A stretch of 64,000 nucleotides of DNA. Origin: Nymphaea colorata (Eukaryota > Streptophyta > Magnoliopsida > Nymphaeales > Nymphaeaceae). The notes under the pieces are model-generated. The model did not search any database and was not told where the DNA came from. It saw only the letters and a list, made by a program, of their open reading frames with translations. The position numbers were made by a program, and so were the translations under genes. Below, in pieces: positions 1 to 11,889 of this stretch (position 1 is its first letter; every line of letters starts with the position of its first letter). The stretch covers positions 10,657,952-10,721,951 of the forward strand of contig NC_045142.1 of NCBI RefSeq assembly GCF_008831285.2, written 5' to 3'.

Positions 1-542
1 AGCATTGTGAAGCCCAGGAACCAGTCCGGAGAGTGAATTGGGTCTTGAAACAAAATCAGTTTCACCGCACCGGTTCATTGTAGTAAAAACGGACCTCTTA
101 TATATATATATATATATGTATATATTGTCAAAGTAACCAATCCAGTCTACTTTCCAGACTATGGATCGGGTCTGACCAGGGAAAAAGCCAGAATTTTTTT
201 GTCACAGGGACCAAACTATAAAATAGCTAGTATCCAAATGACTTATACCTATTAGATCACCCTAGACCTGGATGACCTACGACCATAACATAGAATTCAA
301 AATTTAAATAGTCCAGACCCAGATTTAATGAACCAGATCCAGAATAATGACTCAAATCCAAATTATACTTCATAATTTTGGCTTACAAATAAAATAGGCC
401 ATAGTTGAAGAATTAGACAGCATTATTGGATCATTTTTTGTTAAAACAATTAGGATCTAAAATGGTTGTGGACCCAAATCCCAGATAAAGGTATAATACC
501 ACAAAACCAATGGGTTTTTTCTTTTTCCCACTTTCTTACAAC

Positions 543-848
543 TTGGACAAGGAGAGTTATGAGGTGAGCTCGAGCTCGACTCACTTAATCTCATGTCCCC
601 TAATATATATTTTTTGCTTAAAATTTGCATGTTTTTGTTTAAGCCATTTTAAGTTTTTGAAATTACAAAAATAAGTATTAATGTTAAACGAGCCTAATCA
701 AGCTTATTTGAGTTGAGTTCGTCCAACTCGAACTTGACTGGTTGACAAGCTCGAGTCATCAGTTAAGCTCGAACTCAACTCATTTAACTTACAAATTGAG
801 CTGGGGTCAAGCTTAACCGAGTGAGTTTGAGTTCTATCAACATTCCAA
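543..848. mobile_element. hAT-like MITE, copy in A1
   Basis: A non-coding element of about 306 bp rich in GAGCTCGAG and AAGCTCGA motifs. It is flanked by CTTACAAC on the left (535-542) and CTTGCAAC on the right (849-856), an 8-bp target duplication with one mismatch. The allele in the other block (40898-41208) still has a perfect 8-bp duplication and a left end TAGGGGTGTACAA typical of hAT elements. The insertion therefore predates the block duplication. The left terminus is eroded here. Confidence 0.6.
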
Positions 849-1357
849 CTTGCAACGCCCCTTTTCATTCTCAACTTGAAGTCTGCAGAGGAATTAAACC
901 TCATCAGAAAGCTGTGGTGTATGACAGCTAGGACGGTTCGGAAGTCTTAACATGTGTGAACAACAAGAAGAAGAAGATGAGGGAAGACAAAGTTAAGTGA
1001 AAGAGTTGGTCAACAAAAAAATGAGGACATATTAATGCAACATTTTAACAAATGTTTATATATCTATTTTAATTTTAAGACAAATTTATAAAACAGTTAC
1101 AAATTATTCCTTTTACCAAACATGCCTTAAAAAGACTTTTTTTTGTTTTGTTTTGTATGAAGGCATTTTTTATAAAAGTCAAATTGTTAGCTAGCTCTTT
1201 TCATAAAGGTTTTTTTTTTCCATTTTTCAGTTAAACGGTATATTTTTGATATTTTTTCCCATTTGAGTTTTTTTTTTTTTTTTTTTCCTTTCAAGGTGAG
1301 TAATTACTTTTTCATTGCGTCGGTGAGAGGCCAAAGTTGCCCTCCTGTGTCTCTAGC

Positions 1358-2088
1358 CCCCGGGTTACACCGAACATTGTTTGAGACTTTTTTGTACCAC
1401 AAAACCCTCTTGACTATGGGTCAGCCTTGTCATCTAGTCAACTACACCTCTCGAGATTCCATTTCAGTATTTAATTTAATAACTAAGGTCAAAAAAGGGT
1501 CAATTGCTCCCCATATTACCAATAAATAAATAAACAAAAAAACTATAATTTAATTAAGCAAAAATATAAAATTGAAGTTTTTTTTGTGTGTAGGAATAAC
1601 AGGAGATTATGCGTTTGACTTATCTTCATGTAAAACTATTAGCTCTGCCACTCATGTCCACCAACACACTCAGTGTGCAATCTTCCTTTCTTGTTCTTTC
1701 TTGATAAATTTTCCTTTAGCAGCTAATACTTTGGATATAAACCTACAATGACCTTCACATTTATGATTTTTGTAATAACAGCTTAATTTTTTGCCGACAA
1801 ATACCAAACAGGTGCTGCCTCGGGCTGAATCATGTTATTTGACAGCGTACATTTCAATATTTTTCCTTTAACGAAAACAATAGAAAAAACGTTGAAGATA
1901 ATGTGTCAATTGTTATTCCGGGCTTGCAATTTAGCTTTAATTACAGGACAATGGTAACAGTAAGTTCTTCTTTAAAAGTGAAGCATTAAAACTGAAACTT
2001 AGTTTAAAAAAATAAAATACCAAATCCATTTTGAGAATATGGCAATCAAGTGATCTCTTATATGAAAACTTTCCTTTTATTATATATA
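1358..2088. other. Upstream segment present only in A1
   Basis: About 730 bp of AT-rich DNA lies here between sequences that are directly joined in A2 near 41781. No coding capacity, terminal repeats or clear target duplication were seen. It is either an insertion in A1 or a deletion in A2. It lies roughly 0.6-1.4 kb upstream of the P450 start codon, so it could contribute to regulatory differences between the copies (inference). Confidence 0.55.
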
Positions 2089-2571
2089 TATATTGAGCTC
2101 CGTAATTTTATAAATAAATGTTTTATTCACTCTTTCAAGCAATTTAATAATTTATTGTAAGGCGACCAGTCAATGACGCAATCAAACCCAGACTTGACGC
2201 AGTCAAACCCAAGCCGCCACCCCCGCCTTTGAATTCATCTTTTATCACCAGTGAAATGCTGGGCCAATGGGTTAGTGGTAGGGATGTTAATGGGAAATAT
2301 TTCAAAAAAGTTGGATTGAGATTTAGATTTAAGAAATGACATCGAACTAGATTTGGATTTAAATTCAGTTGTAAATAAAATATTATATCGGATTGAGATC
2401 CTTTGGATTAGTTTCAAATAAATATCTTATATCAAAGGTCCACACAATTTGAAAAGTCGTTCCTTCACGTATCGAATGTTTGTGGTTCGGACATGATTGT
2501 TTAAAGTCAAAAGATGCAGGTTGGCTTTCTTTGAAAACTGTGCACCGTGGTTCAAAATAGACCAACAGTCG

Positions 2572-2712
2572 GTATATGTGCGCAATTGATTACGGTCGCT
2601 ACGTCCGTTAGAGGCGTGCTTACGTCACAGTCCACATTACTTAAGCTCCGGACGGGCCTTTGCTTCAGCACACCTTCGCTATTCCTTCTCCATCTGTAAG
2701 GAGCCGAGAAAA
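2572..2712 (+). promoter_or_regulatory. Conserved proximal promoter of P450 copy 1
   Basis: About 140 bp directly upstream of the ATG is nearly identical to 42070-42209 in A2, although DNA further out diverges by large indels. It contains TACGTCAC at 2620-2627, an ACGT-core site of the kind bound by bZIP factors, and a second ACGTCC. No convincing TATA box is visible. The assignment as promoter rests on position and conservation only. Confidence 0.4.
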
Positions 2713-3125
2713 ATGGCGGATCCACTCCAACTGTTCCTGTGGTTGGTTACGTTCTTGGCGTGCGTCTACAGTTTTCGTCTCTTCTCCGTAAAATCCAGCA
2801 AGCTTCCGCCGGGTCCCGTGGGTCTTCCGATCGTCGGCTCCCTCTTCCAGGTTGGCACCAAACTCAATGAGTCCCTGGCGGAGCTTGCCAAGGTGTATGG
2901 GCCGCTGATGACGCTGCGGCTCGGCTTCAAAACCACGGTGGTTGTCTCCTCCGCTGAGATGGCCAGGGAGGTGCTGCAGAAGCATGATCAGGCCTTCGCA
3001 GGTATAACACTGCAAATGGGTGGAACCAATCAGCACGGTTCCAAGACTTAATTTGTCATTGAAGGAATCCCTTTCAGTCCATGGCAGCACAGCAATGTCC
3101 CTAAGTTTCTTTCTTTCCTTAGCTG

Positions 3126-3285
3126 CAAGGGCAGAGGCAAGTGTAGGTTCGAGCGTGCAACTGCTCACATAGGCCCAATTGACGTCTCATTCTTATTTTT
3201 TCATTCTCATAACTTTTTAGTATCCTTCAATTAAAAATTTCAATTTAGTATCCCTCAACTAAAAATTTCATACTTGCAGCAACCA
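3126..3285. repeat. Dispersed non-coding repeat inside P450 intron 1
   Basis: The stretch with GCAAGTGTAGGTTCGAGC, a CAACTGCTCACATAG block and the doublet TAGTATCC..CAA(T/C)TAAAAATTTC resembles 6766-6900, downstream of the gene. It is also retained in intron 1 of copy 2 (about 42630-42780). It has no coding potential. The GGTTCGAGC core looks like an RNA polymerase III B box, but no A box or tail was found, so it is left unclassified. Confidence 0.35.
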
Positions 3286-3915
3286 ATATTGGTAGGAGTT
3301 GTTGTCATGGAACGGTGGATTACGTACCATTTGAAGTTGGTTCGTGAAACACTGGTTCAACTTAGATTTGTTATATGCACAGGTTTGGGTTTGTGCATGC
3401 ATGATATATACCCCTAAAAGTGGCCCACGCTATTAAAAGTGAGTCAAAAGTCCACATATCACGTACCGAAAGCTGTACATGGTGCACCCCAGCACAATTA
3501 GCTTTCCATCAAGTCTTCCTTAATTTTTGAGGTTCATTGCCCCATAAATATTCTTCATAGTGAATTAGATGAAATGAGCCAAAAGGCCTTTAGTCAATTA
3601 AGAAAGGGTCATTCCTTACAAGGGAAAAGAAGGAACTCAGTTCTTATAAAATGTTAAAAACATCCATTTTTTTTCAAAAATAGCCAAAATACCCTTCTAA
3701 GAAGCCTGTGCGAAGGGCCGTCCATTTGTCTATTTACTTACAGTGTTTTTCACAGTGGAAGTAGCGTGAGTAAACTATTCGATTGGATTTGGATGATTCA
3801 GATGCCATCTCCAAACCAATCCATGCATGTATGAAAACTGCGTACATGGGCATATCAATGGCACGGTTATTAGCAAAAAATTTTTATGAATTTGTATTAT
3901 TGACATAAGAAATTC

Positions 3916-3916
<1 letters not shown>

Positions 3917-3950
<34 letters not shown>
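3917..3950. repeat. (TA)n microsatellite in P450 intron 1
   Basis: About 16 TA units lie 65 bp upstream of the exon 2 acceptor. The corresponding tract in copy 2 (43463-43488) is shorter, so this is a length-variable locus. Confidence 0.95.
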
Positions 3951-3955
<5 letters not shown>

Positions 3956-6057
3956 CATGGAGCCCAATTAAGTGATATATATCTGTGATCCTTATGTTCG
4001 CATCTTCGTTCGTAGGGCGAAGCGTCATGGACGCAGCTAGCCCATTTGACCACTCCAAGTGGTCGCTGGGGTTGGGACAGAACGGCCCGAGATGGCGAGA
4101 GATGAGGCGCATCTGCAACAATGAGCTGTTCACTCCCCGAAGGCTGGACTCACTGAGGGGGCTGCGTGAACAGAAGGTGCAGGAGTTGCTGCGCCATGTC
4201 CGAGAGGCTTGTCAAGGCGGCCAAGCAGTGAACGTCGGCGAGTGCTCCATGACGACCACTCTAAACTCCATCTCCAACACCCTCTTCTCCCAGGACACCA
4301 TGGGCCTCGGCTCGGAGTCTGTCACCGAGTTCAGGGCATTGTTTTTGGACTTGTCCATCGCCCTTGGCTCGCCAAACATCTCAGACTTCTTCCCGCTGCT
4401 AAAGTTCATGGACCCACAAGGGATCAGGCGCCGAACAGAGGTCTGCCTCAAGCGGTTCTATGAGTTGCTTGATGAGATCATAGAGAAACGCAATACATTG
4501 GGTAGGGAAGAAAGGTGACTTCTTGGATGTGCTCCTCGAGCTGAGCACGAAGCCGGGGTCAGAGTTCAAAAAGGAATGCGTCAAGCCCTTGTTACTGGTA
4601 TGGTTCGATAAGCTTCCCTTACTTTCTTCTCGTAGGTTGTTTTATGGAAGTCATGCGAGACCCTAAAAAAGGAGTAGCATAGTTAGTCGGTCGGTAAGCT
4701 GTGAAAATCCAATTTTTTTAGTTTGATTCATGTGAGTGTTATTTTTCTAAACTATAAAAAATGAACTTGTGACACTCTAATTAATGAGTATACTTCTTCC
4801 CACTTAGGTTCCAATGTAGACGTTATAAGACTCAATTCTAAACTACAAAGAATGGATGTGTGGCACTCTAGTCCATAAGCCTATTGCTTTTCACTTTGGT
4901 TTAACTATAACCTTAAACTAGGAGAGTAGAGTACTGAGAGGTTTTAACCTTTGCACTAGAAGTTAGAGGACACCATGAATATGTGGATCTAATCTTATTC
5001 GAATTGAAAAGAAATATTAATTTATAAATTGATCATTCATGATTGGCTCAAGCAATTCTATGCAACAGGAAATGTTTCTTGCCGGCACTGACACAAGCTC
5101 CAGTACTATTGAATGGGCAATGGCTGAACTGCTCCTCAACCCTAAAAAAATGGAGATCCTACGTTTGGAACTCAAACAGATCATCGGCGAAGATCGTGTG
5201 GTTCAGGAGACAGACATTCAACAACTCCCTTACTTGCAGGCAGTCGTGAAAGAGACCCTGAGGTTGCACCCACCAATTCCCCTTCTTGTCCCACATAGAG
5301 CGGATGCCACCACAAAGGTCGGCGGATTCACCATCCCGAAACATACGGCAGTACTCGTCAATGTATGGGCGATCGGCCGTGACTCCACCTATTGGGAGAA
5401 CCCGACGGCTTTCTTGCCGGAGAGGTTTCTGGAGTCGGATATAAATTTCAAGGGGAAGGATTTTCATTTCATTCCTTTTGGATCAGGAAGGAGGATGTGC
5501 CCCGGCTTACCTTTGGCCATCCGCACTGTTTATCTAGCGCTCGCTGCTCTCATCCATTCTTTTGAGTGGAAGCTTCCAAAAGGGATGTCGCCAGAAAAAC
5601 TTGACGTCGAGGAGTACTTCGGGATTGGCATGCGCAAAGCTGTGCCTCTGCTGGCTGTTGCCACTCCTATAGCAACGTGAAGTAAATCAAATAGATATAC
5701 AAGTGACTTTCTTGGTTAGATCCAAATATCTATGTAATATGCATGGGAAGTCCTAAAAGGAAAATTAATCTTTGGACTAACTTACACTATTGTAGTGAAA
5801 ATTTCAATATCCTCTGGTATTATTAATGAAAGCACAAGCTTTGTTTGTGGTTGTTGAATATTTGGCGTCCAGTTAAATTATAATATGAAAGAGATGACGC
5901 TGATGCTTCCACTCTTTTGGATGATAAGTCCCCCCATCGATTACAGCCAATCACACTTCCGCTGTAGCTCAACCTCCTGTCATGAAGTGTCATGTGCCTT
6001 CATCTTTTTGTGACCAATGGTATTCAATGGGTATGTCTCACATCTATCTCAGCCAAT

Positions 6058-6089
<32 letters not shown>

Positions 6090-6480
6090 GTCCCTCAATT
6101 CAAAATCTTCCATCAAAACCAAGGTTGTCTATGTGGACGGAGATGAATGACTCTTATTATTATTATTTTCTTAAATCCTACTCCTCACCTACCACTGTTG
6201 GAAGCTGATGGAGCTTTGCCAAAGGGAAGGGGGAGGCCCAACAGGTTCCTCCCCGATCCCCCGATCCCATAAGTGGCCCAGCAGAGCCCTGGCGAGCCAG
6301 ACGGCTACAGCAAAGGGGACCTACTGGTGGGGTGGTGAGGAAGGAAGAAGGCGAAGAGAGATAGAGAGAGAAAAGGGAGAAATGTGGGTCATAAATTAGA
6401 CAGTTCAGATTTGATGTCTCATAATATCCACTTAAATGTGGAGTCACCATTGAGTATTCACGCACACACACACATATACA

Positions 6481-6496
6481 AATAAATAAATAAATA

Positions 6497-6546
<50 letters not shown>
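6481..6546. repeat. (AAAT)n(TA)n microsatellite at the A1 edge
   Basis: AAAT units run into about 22 TA units. It marks where homology with A2 ends. In A2 the retrotransposon LTR at 46079 begins at this point. Confidence 0.95.
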
Positions 6547-6550
<4 letters not shown>

Positions 6551-7018
6551 TGTCAAACATTAACGTATGACTAAAAATAAAAATCAATTGTTAAAATACC
6601 ATGAGCCATTACTGTACTATAAATTATTAATAATATAACTATTTTTGGGTAACATGTTCTTAAATTTTAGTCACTTTTGTGTGTTTGTGTGTGTGTGTGT
6701 ATATTTATCTATGACTGAATTCCTTCAATCGTATGTTCACTGCTCACACAAGCATCAAAAGGCAAAGGCAGGTACGAGTTACGTGTGGCAACTGCCCACA
6801 TAGAGCCCAAAAGCTTATTGTGTTTATGTTGATATTTCCTAACAATTTTTTCACTTATGTACTGATACCCCTTAAGAACTTTAAAATTTTATACCTAGTG
6901 TGTACGTGAGTGTGTACAATCAATTCATCTGGACTCTATATATGTAGCTGTTTAATGGACAACCCACCAGGGTCTTCCATTATTTGATCGGACTGCCTTT
7001 AGAGTTGCCTATTCCCCA

Positions 7019-7051
<33 letters not shown>

Positions 7052-7384
7052 TCTCTCGCAGGATGATCACCCTTCCCTTCCTCCCTCCACAATGCCATTC
7101 TCTCTACGATATCAGGATTACGATGGTCACCAGAGACAGAGATGCCTGATAGCTTGGAGAGAAAGTGGGGAGTGAGAGAGGGAAGCTGGTTATATACGCT
7201 GCCTCCATGTATGTAATTTCGTGCGTCATTTTAAGTAGTAAAAAAAAAACCCCATGATTAATACAAAAAAGGAGTCTTTTGTAGGGTAAAAACAAAAACA
7301 ATAAAAAAAGATTTGACGATTGGATAAAAGTAAAATATGTTAGTCCGTATATGCATATCATTATAACCAATATATCCATTTAAA
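6547..7384. other. Non-coding stretch between A1 and the repeat region
   Basis: No gene was recognised. It holds a second copy of the dispersed repeat seen in the P450 intron (6766-6900), a short GT tract near 6678-6702 and a (CT)n tract at 7018-7056. The equivalent DNA is absent from the second duplication copy. Confidence 0.6.
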
Positions 7385-8510
7385 CAGTAAAAAAGTGTTT
7401 TCAATTTTTGTTCCTCTTATAGTGTTATCTCATTATCTCATAAATAATTTATTATCTAATAAAAATTTTACTATCTCATCAACCACTTGTCTCGAACATT
7501 AACTCGGAAGCTGAATCAATGCCAAGGTTGGTAGAAGGCGATATTGCTAATCTGTTCCTTTGGGCAGATCTCATGAACAATCCTATGTAAATCATCATTG
7601 AACCAATTACGTTTCTCCTTCTTCATTGCCATCACCTTCTGAAATGAGATATTACATGCTCCTTCTCTTATATTTATGAATATAATGCAAATTGTTCCCG
7701 CTATACCACATTTAATGCACGCGCTTGTGGCAATAGATATCACAGTGGTGCGTTTCTATTTCTTGTGCTACTGATGAACATGCGATAGTGTAGAGGAATG
7801 TTGTTCGGATGTTGTGTGTTGTGCCTTATCAACCGCATACATTTAATGCATCTACAACAATTGATGGCATTATTAAATGCAGCCGAAAGGGTATCAGAAA
7901 CATCAGGCGGTAGTACATATTGCATCTTGTTCCCTCTCAAAAAACCAACTGGTATAGCTGAATGTGTGTGAGGTAAGCAACCGATAAGCAGTAAAAAGTG
8001 TTTTCGATTTTTTTTCGAGTGCCTATCGTATCCTTGTAAACATGATTTTATTTGAGGATATCGTAGAATTCTGTCACAGTATGATCGAGAATAATCTTAT
8101 TTTTTGAATCCTATTTTTTGATTGACTACAAACAATATTATTTTGGTTCATGTCAATGGTTTTTGTTTTCTTCTTCTTTGTCTGTGCTTACCCACTGGCC
8201 CTCCTCTATTTATGAATATAGTGCAAATTGTTCCTGCCATGCCATATTTAATGCACCCGCATGCGACAATAGAATACATATTGCAGTGGTATGTTTCTAT
8301 TTTTTATGCTTTTGATCGGCACACGATAGTGCAGAGGAATGTTACTCGGATGTTGACTGTGTATGTTACCAATTGTGTCCATTAATGCAGTTGCAACAAT
8401 TGACAGCTTCATCAAATGTAGTCAAATGGGTGTCAAGAATAGCAGGTGATAGTACATATCACATGTTGTTCCCTCTCAAATAATCAATTGGTATAGCCGA
8501 ATGTGTTATT
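7385..8510. repeat. Tandem duplication of a 520-600 bp segment
   Basis: 7385-7980 and 7989-8510 are direct, diverged copies. Shared landmarks include the start CAGTAAAAA(A)GTGTTTTC, a TTTATGAATATA block (7672 and 8208), a region ending TTGTTCCCTCTCAAA (7928 and 8467), and GGTATAGC(T/C)GAATGTG. No conserved reading frame is shared. The left copy also has an extra cluster of TTATCTC motifs (7423-7480). Confidence 0.75.
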
Positions 8511-8513
8511 TTA

Positions 8514-8990
8514 TGCTCAAATGTGAACATAAGCTTGGTATGGATATACAAGTCAATTAGGTTGTCATTCATCGATACATATGAATAAAGTTATTTAAGA
8601 TCTAATGCGAACATATGGTTGTCAATGATTAACGTGTGACACAGGCACCGTCATCTTTGATCGATTGTGCATATATGAAAAAAAATATGTGTATATATAT
8701 ATGTAAGAGCAGTATTTTCACTGTTCAAATGTGAACATAAGCTTCGTATGGATATACAAATCAATTCCATTGTCGTTTATTGATGCGTATGAATAATGTT
8801 ATCTATGAGCTAATGTGAACATATAGTTGTCAATGTTCGAAGTGTGACATAAACACTTTTATCTCTAGTGTAATGTGCACATATGGATAACAATGAACGA
8901 AGTGTCACACAGGCACTGTATCTATAATCTAATGTTCATATGGCTGCCAATCATCGAAGTGTGACATAAACACCATTATCTGGATATATC
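8514..8990. repeat. Nested tandem repeats (205-bp and about 61-bp units)
   Basis: Two copies of a 205-bp unit start at CTCAAATGTGAACATAAGC (8516) and TTCAAATGTGAACATAAGC (8721). Inside and after them runs a shorter unit of about 61 bp with the pattern CTAATGTGAACATATGG...GTGTGACATAAACAC..TTATCT, seen at about 8599, 8808, 8869 and 8928. Repeats of this family reappear in B2. Confidence 0.7.
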
Positions 8991-9011
8991 ATAGATGAGA
9001 TAGTGTTGTTG

Positions 9012-9063
<52 letters not shown>

Positions 9064-9310
9064 GACAATCATATGCATATATTATAGATGTGATAATACT
9101 GTTGTTACACATATATGCATGACTTTGATATGGATATATCATAGACAAGATAATATATATATATATATATATATATATAACAATCATATGATTATATCAT
9201 AGATGAAAAAATGTTGTTGTTATACACATATAATGACAATTATATGGTTAGATCAGAGATTAGACAATACTATTCTTATATGTAAATATGACAATCATAT
9301 GTACATACTA
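8982..9310. repeat. Tandem array of about 75-bp units with CA/TA tracts
   Basis: Five or six degenerate units share TATATCATAGATGAGATA, GTTGTTGTTACACA and GACAATCATATG. The microsatellites at 9018-9063 and 9153-9179 sit in the same slot of different units and look like expansions of a short CA/TA segment in the unit. The array is duplicated in B2 at about 59790-60110 and 60790-61080. Confidence 0.7.
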
Positions 9311-10558
9311 AAACAGACATAAATGCTGTTATACATGTATATCCCTAGCAGCTATTTGTTAAGTTAGAGTTTAAGTAATATTATTCTTATGCATATATAC
9401 TTGGCAACCTTGATATTGATGACAACTATATCGATGAAAATGATATTATCAACATGGTTTCCCAAAATAGGTGATATCCCAAGGAACATGTGATCTAACA
9501 TACAATATGGGTAGAATGATATTTTTGATGTGGTTTTCTATAACAAAAGAGATAGTTAGAATAGATTAGGGCAGATTTAGGTAGAAAGGAAGATTGACTT
9601 GTGCAAGAAAGAAAGAGAGATTCAATGGTGAGGTAGAAGAAGACTATTGATGCCACAAATTTGCTTGGCTTTGCAACGAGGACATGTTCAACCATAATTC
9701 CAAACCAGTGAATCCAGCACACGATACCAACTCTAGAAATTGTCAAGCCCAAAAACTAACCTGTGAATCCAAAAAAAGAGCCAACAAGTCCAACTAACCA
9801 GCCGTTGAGTCCAAGGCATGTTCCAGGGAACTTATGGACAATCTACTTTCTGTTTATATTAAAAACTTCCTCCATCCTAAGCAAGTAACCAATATTAGTC
9901 TAGAATTATTTTGTAGACCTTTTAGAGCACAGCCATTAGAATCTAGGCCTTGAAGGTATCCTATAAGAGTAGATTTCATGGTACATATCCTTCATCTTAC
10001 TCCATCATGTAACCATAACGTTGGGAAAAGTATTGATCATACTGACAGAAGTTTAACTGCATGCTATGTTGTTTCCATTTACACACAATATTGCAGCTTT
10101 GAAGAGATGTCATAGAAAATGTTTTGAGAATTAAGACCTCTACTGATAAGCAATGTAACTTTTAACTGTTGTTAAGATAACTTCTTTTTATTTCCATAAG
10201 AAGTTTTGGTTCTTTTGTAGAAATATTGTCTCAGACATATCATCGATTTCAAAACTTTAGATGACTACAAACTTTTACCAGTAGAATGACAACAACAAAG
10301 AAATAACTATGACTGAGGTGTGTTCATGATGAAATACATACTGGAGGTAACGTCTGGAAAGGAACCTAGCTTCACCCAAGCTCATGTTAACGATAACATT
10401 AGAGATCTTTTGGAAGCATGCTTCAAATAAGTAGACATGCTGAAATTTGAATAATATAGTCTTTGTAACAATTTCTGTTAATTTTTGTATCTTTGTAATC
10501 ATTTCTTTTAATCAACACATTTGTAAATGTGATTATTTCAATAATTTTTCTCCATGAG

Positions 10559-11560
10559 TCTTCTTGGCAGATGTGTTGTTATCTCATTCTCTCGTATCCA
10601 TTCCTACCGTTCTTGTCGTCAACACGTTCTATGTGATGGTAGACTCGTTGTTATATGATTCTTTGGTTATGTTACTTTATCACATTTTGGTGTCAATTTA
10701 CTCTTCTCATTCCATTGTTATCTCATTCGCATGGCCTTCTCTGTCATTATTACATTAATTCATCTCTTTGTCTTCTTGTCAGACGTATTGTTTTCTCATT
10801 CTCTCGTATCTATTCCGGCCCTTCCTATCGTCATCGCGTTCTATTGTGATGGTAGACTCGTTGTTATCTCATTATTTCATATGTTATTTTATCACATTTT
10901 TGGTGTCCATTTACTTATTCCCTTCCATTATTATTTCGCTTGCACGACCCTTCTTGTTGTTATCGCATTAATTCGTCTTTGTTTACTTATCATCTTCTTG
11001 GTAGATGCATTGTTGTCTCATTCTCTTGTATTCATTTTGGCCCTTCCTGTCACCAACACGTTCTATTATTATGGTAGAGTTATTATTATTTCATTACATT
11101 ATTTTATTGCATTTTTGATGTCCATTTACTTATCGCCTTCTGTCGGATGACTTTTCCTATCGTTATCACATTAATTTGTCTCTGTTTACTTATCGTCTTC
11201 TTGAAAGAAGCATTATTATTTCATTCCCTCATATCTAGTCTGGCCCTTCTTGTGGTTATTGCGTTCTATCGTTTTTGCAGACTCGTTGTTATTTCATTAT
11301 TTCACTACATTAATTTATCACATTTTTGGTGTCCATTTACTTATCGTCTGCTGTTGTTATCTCATTCGCTCATCACTGTGTGCATTGTTGTATCAATTCC
11401 TAATTGCATTAATTTGTCTCCGTCAGCTTGTTGTTTTCTTGGTAGCGGACACATTGTTATCTCATTTTCTTATATTTATTCTATCTCCTTTCTATCATTA
11501 TCGCGTTCTGTTGTTATGGTACACTCATTGTTATCTCATTCACTCTTAGCACCATGTGAC
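10559..11560 (+). repeat. Higher-order tandem repeat: five units of about 215 bp
   Basis: Units begin at about 10559, 10771, 10993, 11196 and 11434, each near TCTTCTTGG and followed by TTGTTATCTCATTCTCTC. Within a unit the motif TTGTTATCTCATT recurs roughly every 72 bp (for example 10576, 10648, 10715, 10788, 10861, 10928), so each unit is three diverged 72-bp submonomers. Short hydrophobic reading frames on the plus strand change frame from unit to unit and are by-products of the repeat. The array sits just beyond the 3' end of the FAR1-like transposase remnant. The same five units are kept at 62334-63330. Confidence 0.85.
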
Positions 11561-11889
11561 TAGTTGTATCATTTTCCGCACCATGTTTGTGTTTAGTTAT
11601 CACATATTTTGTCTCCATTTCAATGGCTGAAATCATTTATTGCATGATACATTGTAAGAGCCGACTACTATTAGAAAGGATGAATTAAATCCATATGGCA
11701 TTGTAACAATTAAACAACATCAATTATCAGAATGTACTTAAAGTTCAGGCCTACAAAATATGTATAATATAAAAAACTTAGCAGGAGTTTTGAAAAACTG
11801 TTGGGATCATATACATCTTCAATATACATGAACAATAGGCAGGTCTCAATTGCACCATTTGTAGACAAAACATAATAAACTTTTTGATG

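Larger units (their letters stand above)
2713..5680 (+). pseudogene. CYP76-like cytochrome P450, broken by 14-bp deletion
   Basis: Exons are 2713-3001, 4016-4597 and 5069-5680, with GT-AG introns (phase 1, then phase 0). The N-terminus is a membrane anchor ([20 protein letters not shown]) followed by the proline-rich hinge. Exon 3 keeps the I-helix AGTDTSSS, the K-helix ETLR, PERF and the heme loop [10 protein letters not shown]. Relative to the intact paralogue at 42210-45264, exon 2 lacks 14 bases at the 4500/4501 junction (582 versus 596 bp). This shifts the frame and gives a stop at 4516-4518, before the I-helix and heme site, so a standard product would lack the catalytic core. The rest of the reading frame shows no other lesion, so the break may be recent. 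CYP76 membership is from overall resemblance (geraniol-hydroxylase-like family) and is tentative at subfamily level. Confidence 0.85.
1..6487 (+). repeat. Segmental duplication block A1 (P450 copy 1)
   Basis: This block aligns base for base, with indels, to 40411-46078 in the same orientation. The match begins at the first base of the window, so the true left edge lies outside. It ends in a CA/AAAT-rich tract near 6487. The block carries a P450 with about 2.7 kb upstream and 0.8 kb downstream. It contains two stretches absent from the other copy: about 1358-2088 and about 2176-2427. The shared order of promoter, exons, introns and 3' flank shows DNA-level duplication rather than retroposition. 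Confidence 0.93.

Noticed and set aside
3126-3175. SINE with polymerase III promoter in P450 intron 1
   Set aside because: A B-box-like GGTTCGAGC is present, but no A box, tail or target duplication was found. Kept only as a dispersed repeat.
8951-9187. Array resembling a CRISPR (repeats of similar length)
   Set aside because: Units are contiguous and degenerate with microsatellite expansions and no unique spacers. The context is a plant nuclear genome.
10564-11563. Several overlapping hydrophobic reading frames of 60-140 codons, resembling membrane proteins
   Set aside because: They arise from a T-rich tandem repeat with unit lengths that are not all multiples of three. Frames shift between units and the same pattern recurs in the second array.
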